From contig JAUWBP010000022.1 of assembly GCA_030601665.1 (NCBI GenBank), positions 1 to 11,298 on the forward strand: a stretch of DNA of 11,298 nucleotides. Direction: 5' to 3'. Below the pieces are notes generated by a model. It was not told the origin of the DNA and did no database searches. It was given only the letters and a program-made list of their open reading frames with translations. The first letter of the stretch is position 1. Each line of letters begins with the position of its first letter. Shown piece after piece: positions 6,668 to 11,298 of this stretch. The position numbers and the translations under genes are program-made. The stretch is from Hadesarchaea archaeon (GTDB taxonomy: Archaea > Hadarchaeota > Hadarchaeia > Hadarchaeales > Hadarchaeaceae).

Positions 6668-7306
6668 TCATCCCTTTAGAAAATCCATGACCTTCTCCAG
6701 CTCCCGCTCGAGCTGTCCCATCCCCTCGACGTCGTTGCGCACCACCACGAGCGGCACTGGGGCGTGCCGCCTCAGCTCCGCCTCCGATTTCAGGCAAAGC
6801 TCCTCGTAGTCGTCATACCTGTAGTAGTGCTCCATGATGTCAGTGGGGACGATGTGCTCGTCGATGTCTTTACCCCGAGCTTCCCTGAACCTCCGAACAT
6901 TTCGTTCCACGCAGACATCGAACGGGCAGTAAATGTAGAGAATCAGCGAGTGGTCCAGCACTTCGCGGTCAAAATTCTTGAGCGCATTGGCGTATCTGGC
7001 GCGGGCGAACTCGACGAAGGTCACCCTGCCTGACTGCTCGAGTTCCTTGAGCTTGCTGTTGATTTCTTCAAGCACATCGTCGAGGATCGTGAAGTCGGTG
7101 ACGACGAAGCCGCCCTCCTTTCGGTAGTGGCGCTTAAACTCGGTGTCGCGGTCGAGCAGCTCCCTGAGCACTGGGAAGTCGTCAATGCGCGTGATATCGC
7201 TTGCCAGGCCTTCCTCGCGCAACCTCTGCCCTAACATGCGGTAAACGGCTGACTTCCCGGAGCCCGGGCGCCCAAGCAGGAACACGAAGGATGGGGGGGT
7301 TTTCAT
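6668..7306 (-). CDS. Predicted P-loop kinase, substrate unknown
   Basis: A 212-residue protein of the P-loop nucleotide/sugar kinase type (AAA_33-like). The Walker A loop is GRPGSGKS (12-19) right after a hydrophobic strand FVFLL, as in adenylate-kinase-like folds. A possible substrate Asp pair lies in RIDDFP (40-45), TFVEFARA (96-103) is Walker B-like, LILYIYCPFDVCVERN (121-136) matches the strand that precedes the lid, and an Arg-rich lid follows (RNVRRFREARGKD, 135-147). The segment HIVPTDIMEHYYRYDDYEEL (151-170) is distinctive but I cannot link it to a named kinase. The ATG at 7306 has GGTG about 7 bases upstream. It probably phosphorylates a small molecule in the cytoplasm. It is transcribed toward the iron operon, but that operon has its own promoter, so a functional link is not implied. 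Confidence 0.75.
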   Translation of the reverse strand: MKTPPSFVFLLGRPGSGKSAVYRMLGQRLREEGLASDITRIDDFPVLRELLDRDTEFKRHYRKEGGFVVTDFTILDDVLEEINSKLKELEQSGRVTFVEFARARYANALKNFDREVLDHSLILYIYCPFDVCVERNVRRFREARGKDIDEHIVPTDIMEHYYRYDDYEELCLKSEAELRRHAPVPLVVVRNDVEGMGQLERELEKVMDFLKG

Positions 7307-7404
7307 CAGGGTTCACCAAGCTTCAGGTATCTACAATGGTTCATTAGCTTTTGCCAAATTTTCCCCCTTTTAAACAACTCCCCCACAAAGCCTAGGCGGG
7401 TGAA
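7307..7404. promoter_or_regulatory. Divergent promoter region, kinase and pilus-like operon
   Basis: About 100 bases, AT-rich in the middle. The self-complementary TTTAAA (7369-7374) within CTTTTAAAC could serve as TATA box in either direction. On the plus strand it would start RNA near 7397, 8 bases before the TTG start at 7405. On the minus strand it predicts a leader of about 40 bases for the kinase gene. No clear operator palindrome and no small gene are seen. Confidence 0.45.
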
Positions 7405-7659
7405 TTGGACACCTTACCGGTAGTGGTCGCGCTAGCTGTTGCTTGGCACATTGGCTTGACTTTGCTCGAGCGCTCGCGCTATCCGAAGCAAGCCCGGCCC
7501 CCGCTGGCGAAGCTTCTGCTGTCGGCCGAGGTAGACCTGCTCAGGACCCTCAGGAGCGAACTCAGGCGGCGCCTTCGTCTCAGGCGTGAGCCCAAGAGCG
7601 AGCAGAAGCTGTCGGATGTCGAGGGGAGGCTGGAGGAGTTGGGTGAGGATGGGGGATGA
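7405..7659 (+). CDS. Small single-pass membrane protein
   Basis: 84 residues. One hydrophobic helix spans about residues 4-21 (LPVVVALAVAWHIGLTLL), followed by a strongly basic, amphipathic helical region (RTLRSELRRRLRLRR) and a Glu/Lys-rich end. No positive charge precedes the helix, so the positive-inside rule puts the short N-terminus outside and the basic tail in the cytoplasm. It is not a class III prepilin, because no Lys/Arg-Gly cleavage site precedes the hydrophobic stretch. The start is TTG 7405, just after GGCGGGTGA; GTG 7423 is an alternative. First gene of the secretion-like operon, overlapping the next gene by 11 bases. No family recognised. It may anchor cytoplasmic parts of the machine to the membrane. 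Confidence 0.6.
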   Translation: MDTLPVVVALAVAWHIGLTLLERSRYPKQARPPLAKLLLSAEVDLLRTLRSELRRRLRLRREPKSEQKLSDVEGRLEELGEDGG

Positions 7660-8251
7660 GCTGACGCTGGAGGCGGTCTTGACAGCGGTCGACCGTCTCT
7701 TGGAGTTGTCCCCTCGGGAGGTGAGCTCGGCAGGTGAACTCTGGTCGAAGCTAGATAACATACTCGACGGGCTCCTCGGTGCAGCCAAATTTGATGCGGC
7801 TCGCCACGGGCGCTTGGCTGAGCTGGTGGCCTCGCTCAAAGCTGCAGCCGCCCAGTTCCTTCAATCCCTGCTCAACATGAGGCGCGGTGGACCCCTGCGC
7901 GACGATTGGACGCGCTTTGCCGAGCGCGACTTCATCAAGTTCAAGGACGAGGTTTTAGCCTTGAGGGAATTTTTGGTCGGAGAAGCAGATTTCCTCAAAT
8001 TCGCTTGTTTGCGGGCGAGGTTGAGAGATCTCGGTAGGATTGATCCTGAGAAATTGTTCGAGGAGCTGCACGAGGAGCGGGCGATAAGCGAGCGCACCTG
8101 GGTACTCCTCATGGCTCAGCCGAACGCGTGGCAAAAGGCGCTCAAAAATCGAGAGGTTTCTGGAGAGCTGGCGCGCATATCGAGCTGGCTCCTCGACCTG
8201 CAGGAGGCTAGGAGGGAGCGAAGGTGTTTGGCAAGGAGGACGGCAAGGTAG
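7649..8251 (+). CDS. Uncharacterised helical cytoplasmic protein
   Basis: 200 residues, soluble and rich in Leu, Ala, Arg and Glu, predicted almost entirely alpha-helical, with no signal peptide or membrane segment. No catalytic motif or known domain is visible. Features that look specific are a Leu/Ala-rich N-terminal half (LEAVLTAVDRLLELSP, LAELVASLKAAAAQFLQSLL), the central DDWTRFAERDFIKFKDEVL, and the C-terminal AISERTWVLLMAQPNAW. I take the ATG at 7649 because GGAGTTGGGTGAGG lies just ahead and the residues encoded upstream of it are out-of-frame shadow of the preceding gene. It overlaps that gene by 11 bases and the following one by 28, so all three must be translated from one message. 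The position before a coiled-coil protein and a secretion ATPase suggests a cytoplasmic assembly or adaptor subunit, by analogy with the accessory proteins of archaella; that is inference. Confidence 0.65.
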   Translation: MGDELTLEAVLTAVDRLLELSPREVSSAGELWSKLDNILDGLLGAAKFDAARHGRLAELVASLKAAAAQFLQSLLNMRRGGPLRDDWTRFAERDFIKFKDEVLALREFLVGEADFLKFACLRARLRDLGRIDPEKLFEELHEERAISERTWVLLMAQPNAWQKALKNREVSGELARISSWLLDLQEARRERRCLARRTAR

Positions 8252-8499
8252 TGCTCGCTGAACACGGGCGGTGGATAGCCAGCCTTCGGGACGACGCGCG
8301 GGTGCTCGAGCAGCGCCTCCGGAGCCTGGAGCGAAGGGTGGCGATACTCGAGGCGAACCTCGCGGAGCTGACGAAGCTTTACGGCAAGCTTGACCTAGCG
8401 CTGAGGCCCATCAGCGATGAGCTCGCTCGGTTGGATTCACGGGTTAACGCGCTCACTGGGCTCTACAAGGGTGTAAAGTCGAGGAGGCAGAAGGGATGA
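8224..8499 (+). CDS. Small coiled-coil protein
   Basis: 91 residues, mostly one long coiled coil. Heptad-like spacing of Leu, Val and Ile runs through about residues 21-82 (DARVLEQRLRSLERRVAILE, then LAELTKLYGKLDLAL and ELARLDSRVNALTGLY), broken by a Pro in RPISDEL, so perhaps two helices. The C-terminus is basic. The GTG at 8224 is chosen because GGAGG (8211-8215) lies 8 bases upstream; a GTG at 8251 is a shorter option. It overlaps the preceding gene by 28 bases and the ATPase gene by the 4-base ATGA. A coiled-coil protein directly before the ATPase recalls FlaC/D/E before FlaI in archaellum operons, but I see no sequence proof of kinship. Confidence 0.7.
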   Translation: MFGKEDGKVVLAEHGRWIASLRDDARVLEQRLRSLERRVAILEANLAELTKLYGKLDLALRPISDELARLDSRVNALTGLYKGVKSRRQKG

Positions 8500-10724
8500 G
8501 CTGCGAGCGAGCGGTTATCAGGCTGGGTGATGGACGGATCTTAAGGTTCAAGTGCGAGGGCTGCGAGCAAGGTGCCTCCATCGAGGATTCTGAGATCTGC
8601 ATGCGCGAGGTCGTGCGTGCACTTGCCGAACATCCAGAGGTGAGCTCCGTGGTCCTCGCTGGCATCTATGAGCGCGAGTACAGCGGCCCGAGCTTGGCAG
8701 AGCTCAAGGAAATAGCGAAAATATTTAGGACGTGCAAGTACTGGCCCTTCGCCCACCTCGCGCCGACCGATTGTAAGCGCTGCGAGCCCGAGCGGAGGCA
8801 ACAGCTCCAGAGCTCGTTCGAGAGGATGCCTGGGGACCCTGCACGAGCGCGCGAGGAACTCGAGGATATCGTCCGGGGGCTGCGGGCGAGGTCCAAACGA
8901 GGGGCTGAAAAGTGCAGACGATGCCGGGCGACCTTCATCGAGGGCGCATTGGCTCCCACGCTGTCAGCGCTGGGACGCGCGAAGCTGGCTGGCGTTGGCC
9001 GAAAAGGTCGAGAGGGCTATGCGAAGGTCCTGCGGGCGCTCATCCGCCCGTGCTTCATGAGCTCCCGCCTCGCGCTCGAGCCACCACCCGGAGCCGGGCT
9101 GGTCGACGCCTATCGGGTGGGGAGCAGCGAGGTTCGAATTTACCGCTTAGGGGGTGAGCTCCAACACCTTTACTTCTTGGTTCCTCCCGAGCATAGGCTC
9201 CCCCGCGAACAGGTGTTGCTCCTGCACCGTGCCCGCCAGACGCTTCTGACGCAGCGCCTGGAACTCGAGCTCGATCCGATTCGGGCCCGGGAGCAACTCG
9301 AGCACCTCGGCGCGGACCTCATGGCCAAGCTGGTGGTCGATGAAAAGCTCAATGTCGAGAAGGAAGATGTGGAGGAGCTAGCCAAACACCTAGCCAGATT
9401 TACGGCGGGCTTGGGGGTGCTCGAAGTCCTACTGGCAGATGCCCGAGTGCAGGATATCTACATCGACGCACCCGTTGGGCGAACGCCAATCCACATCTAT
9501 CATCGAGATTTCGAGGAGTGTCTCACGAACATCTATCTGACGCCCGAAGATGCCGAGTCGCTGATCTCCCGTTTCCGCGCCATCAGCGGGAGGCCGTTCT
9601 CCGAGGCAGACCCGGTGCTCGACTTGAATCTCGGAGGCGTGAGGGTGGCGGCGATCGGGCCCCCCCTGAGCCCGGAGGGATTGGCGTTTGCACTGCGAAG
9701 GCACAAGCCGACTCCCTGGACTTTGCCGCAATTCATCCGAGCGAAATTTCTGACCCCCTATGCAGCTGGCTTGCTCAGCCTCCTGGTCGACTCCCAAGCT
9801 TCGCTCTTGGTGACGGGGAGCCGCGGCGCTGGGAAGACCTCGATGTTGGCTGCTCTCATGCTCGAGCTCCTGCCCAAGTTTCGCATAATTTCATTGGAGG
9901 ATACTCTCGAGTTGCCTATCGAGCAACTTCGTCGGCTTGGCTTTAAGGTGCAGGCATTGCGCGTGCAGTCGGCGGTCTCGGGCTCCGATGTGGAGCTGCG
10001 CGCGGAAGATGCGTTAAGGGCGGCACTCCGGTTGGGGGAGTCGGTGTTTGTGATTGGTGAGGTTCGAGGGCCCGAGGTAAAGACGCTTTACGAGGCGATG
10101 CGCGTGGGGGCTGCGGGCAACTCGGTCATGGGCACCATCCACGGCGCCACGACACGAGATGTCTTCGAGCGTGTGGTTTACGACTTGGGTATCCCACCCA
10201 GCTCCTTCAAGGCGACGGATGCTATCGCGGTGGCAGCACCCATTCGACCACGGGGCAGCGTCACTCGGACGCGCAGGGTGGTCCAGATAACCGAGGTCCG
10301 CAAGGGCTGGCGGGAGGACCCGATGAGCGAGAAAGGATTCGAGGACCTGATGAAATATGACCCAGAGAGCGACAAGCTCGAGCCGACGCGAGCGCTGACA
10401 GGACTGAAATCGCAACTCATCGAGGGCATCGCCCGGAAATGGGGCACCAAGCCGAGGGAGGTCCTGAGAAATCTCATGCTCCGGGCGGAAGTCCAAGGAG
10501 CGCTGGTCGAGATGGCTGCTAGGCTCAAAAAACCAGAGCTGCTCGAGGCTGAATTCTCGGTGCGCTCGAACCTCGTGCTCCACACATTGCTGGAAGAGCA
10601 ACTGCTGCGTAAGCGCGTCGACTACCGTGATATCCTCAGGCACTGGCGCGAGTGGCTTGCGAACTCTACGATGAAAATTTCACAGGGGTGTGAAGTTCGG
10701 CACACGAATTTTACAGGGGTGTGA
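8496..10724 (+). CDS. Type II/IV secretion ATPase (FlaI/TadA/VirB11-like) with Cys-rich N-terminus
   Basis: A hexameric cytoplasmic motor of the GspE/TadA/FlaI superfamily that drives assembly of pili, archaella or secretion pseudopili. The 742 residues hold an N-terminal extension (1 to about 190), an N-terminal ATPase subdomain (about 260-420), and the RecA-like core: Walker A GSRGAGKT (441-448), Asp box ISLEDTLELP with Glu468-Asp469, Walker B VFVIGEVRG (517-525), His box GTIHGATTRDVFERVV (546-561), and a C-terminal helical region. The extension carries CxxC pairs at 20/23, 93/96 and 140/143 plus Cys3, Cys35 and Cys80, a possible zinc or redox site. This exceeds FlaI (about 550) in length. 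The ATG overlaps the previous stop (ATGA), preceded by GAGGAGGCAGAAGGG. The last 17 or so residues (from MKISQGCEV) are encoded by a duplicated element and are probably not part of the fold. Confidence 0.93.
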   Translation: MSCERAVIRLGDGRILRFKCEGCEQGASIEDSEICMREVVRALAEHPEVSSVVLAGIYEREYSGPSLAELKEIAKIFRTCKYWPFAHLAPTDCKRCEPERRQQLQSSFERMPGDPARAREELEDIVRGLRARSKRGAEKCRRCRATFIEGALAPTLSALGRAKLAGVGRKGREGYAKVLRALIRPCFMSSRLALEPPPGAGLVDAYRVGSSEVRIYRLGGELQHLYFLVPPEHRLPREQVLLLHRARQTLLTQRLELELDPIRAREQLEHLGADLMAKLVVDEKLNVEKEDVEELAKHLARFTAGLGVLEVLLADARVQDIYIDAPVGRTPIHIYHRDFEECLTNIYLTPEDAESLISRFRAISGRPFSEADPVLDLNLGGVRVAAIGPPLSPEGLAFALRRHKPTPWTLPQFIRAKFLTPYAAGLLSLLVDSQASLLVTGSRGAGKTSMLAALMLELLPKFRIISLEDTLELPIEQLRRLGFKVQALRVQSAVSGSDVELRAEDALRAALRLGESVFVIGEVRGPEVKTLYEAMRVGAAGNSVMGTIHGATTRDVFERVVYDLGIPPSSFKATDAIAVAAPIRPRGSVTRTRRVVQITEVRKGWREDPMSEKGFEDLMKYDPESDKLEPTRALTGLKSQLIEGIARKWGTKPREVLRNLMLRAEVQGALVEMAARLKKPELLEAEFSVRSNLVLHTLLEEQLLRKRVDYRDILRHWREWLANSTMKISQGCEVRHTNFTGV
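10676..10697 (+). repeat. Palindromic element, copy 1
   Basis: 22 bases: left arm AATTTCACA, spacer GGGG, right arm TGTGAAGTT. The arms pair over 9 positions with one G-U wobble. It lies inside the 3' end of the ATPase gene and repeats 31 bases downstream with 20 of 22 bases identical. Confidence 0.8.
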
Positions 10725-10728
10725 AATT
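10707..10728 (+). repeat. Palindromic element, copy 2, at TadC translation start
   Basis: 22 bases: left arm AATTTTACA, spacer GGGG, right arm TGTGAAATT. The right arm holds the ATPase stop (TGA 10722-10724) and the first two bases of the TadC-like start (TTG 10727). The spacer plus following TG forms the SD site AGGGGTG. The left arm of copy 1 pairs perfectly over 9 bases with the right arm of this copy, so two alternative RNA folds exist. Confidence 0.8.
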
Positions 10729-11298
10729 GAGTTTGTTGGAAAAATTCTATGTGCAAGCTTGTCGTTGGGCTGGCAAGTTTAGCTGGTTCAAACGTGGGCA
10801 ACGTGTAACCGATGAACTGCAGGAAAACTTGGAGTTTGCTTCCCTCGAGGTCCAAGCGGTGGAAGTGGCTGCCCTTGCATTTTTAGCCGCCTTGGTCTGC
10901 GCGGCGCTGGCAGCTGCAGTTTTCTCGATCTCGATGTTCGTCGGCCTGCCGCTCCTAAGTCTTTTACCAATTACACCGATGCCTCTGCTCGCATACATGT
11001 TCGTCGGGTGGTACCCGAAGCTCCGGGCCGAGCGGCAGCGGGTTCGCGGACTGGGGGAGGCCCCGATGCTCATCAATTATCTCACGATGTCGATGAAGGT
11101 CACGCCGAACTTGGAGCGGGCCACGGCCTTTGCCGCCGAGAACGTGGAGGGCCCTCTAGGGATTGGCCTTAAGGATGCCCTGCGTCGCACGTACCTGCGC
11201 GCCCACGCCGGGGTCGGGGACGCACTGTCAAGTTTCGCGGAGCGATGGGGAAAATGGTGCGAGGACCTCAAGCGCTCGATCTACCTGCTCCGGAGCTC
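10727..11298 (+). CDS. TadC/FlaJ-like platform membrane protein (3' end outside window)
   Basis: The inner-membrane platform partner of the ATPase, of the GspF/TadC/FlaJ (T2SSF) family. The frame is open for 190 codons to the right edge. A short basic cytoplasmic N-terminus is followed by two hydrophobic segments (about 47-68 and 70-95), then a cytoplasmic domain opening with WYPKLRAERQRVRGLGEAP and the T2SSF-like pattern MLINYLTMSMKVTPNLERA, then ALSSFAERW; that helical pattern is usual in archaeal members. The remaining segments lie outside. The TTG at 10727 has AGGGGTG five bases upstream, within the palindromic element; TTG codons at 10733 and 10736 are alternatives. It follows the ATPase stop by two bases, the usual order for such motors, and is likely translated by coupling. 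Confidence 0.82.
   Translation, partial: MSLLEKFYVQACRWAGKFSWFKRGQRVTDELQENLEFASLEVQAVEVAALAFLAALVCAALAAAVFSISMFVGLPLLSLLPITPMPLLAYMFVGWYPKLRAERQRVRGLGEAPMLINYLTMSMKVTPNLERATAFAAENVEGPLGIGLKDALRRTYLRAHAGVGDALSSFAERWGKWCEDLKRSIYLLRS

Noticed and set aside
7405..7659. Reading the small membrane protein as a pilin
   Set aside because: No class III signal (Lys/Arg-Gly before the hydrophobic stretch), and the basic tail after the helix points to a cytoplasmic C-terminus, opposite to a pilin.

Overview
The window looks archaeal, moderately GC-rich and chromosomal. The archaeal reading rests on TATA-like boxes 25-30 bases ahead of starts with little or no leader, on the FlaI/TadA-type secretion ATPase followed by a TadC/FlaJ-type membrane protein, and on a DtxR-family regulator with a C-terminal FeoA/SH3-like domain next to FeoB. 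Many starts are GTG or TTG, most with a purine-rich Shine-Dalgarno (SD) site. A hadarchaeal, bathyarchaeal or deep euryarchaeal source is plausible, but I cannot fix the lineage. I see no RNA genes, CRISPR arrays or insertion sequences.

Region 1 (1-2468) may be a nitrogen-compound catabolic module. A cytosine-deaminase-family amidohydrolase (cut by the left edge) and a PPC/DUF296 protein sit back to back on the minus strand. Divergent from them is a short FdrA-like protein that lacks the usual N-terminal domain.

Region 2 (2465-6650) is an iron module on the minus strand: DtxR-family repressor, FeoB, NAD(P)H-hydrate epimerase and an unrecognised polytopic membrane protein. A 14-bp palindrome of DtxR-operator type lies between a TATA box and the repressor's start, so the repressor probably controls itself and feoB. 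A P-loop kinase (6668-7306) lies just upstream with its own start region.

Region 3 (7405-11298, plus strand) is a tightly packed operon for a type IV pilus/Tad-like machine: a one-helix membrane protein, a helical protein, a coiled-coil protein, a secretion ATPase with a Cys-rich N-terminal extension, and the start of a TadC-like platform protein cut by the right edge. The three small proteins have no family I recognise and are the best candidates for something undescribed. At the ATPase/TadC junction a 22-bp palindromic element occurs twice, 31 bp apart. The second copy holds the ATPase stop codon and the SD site and first bases of the TadC start, which suggests RNA-level control of the downstream gene.
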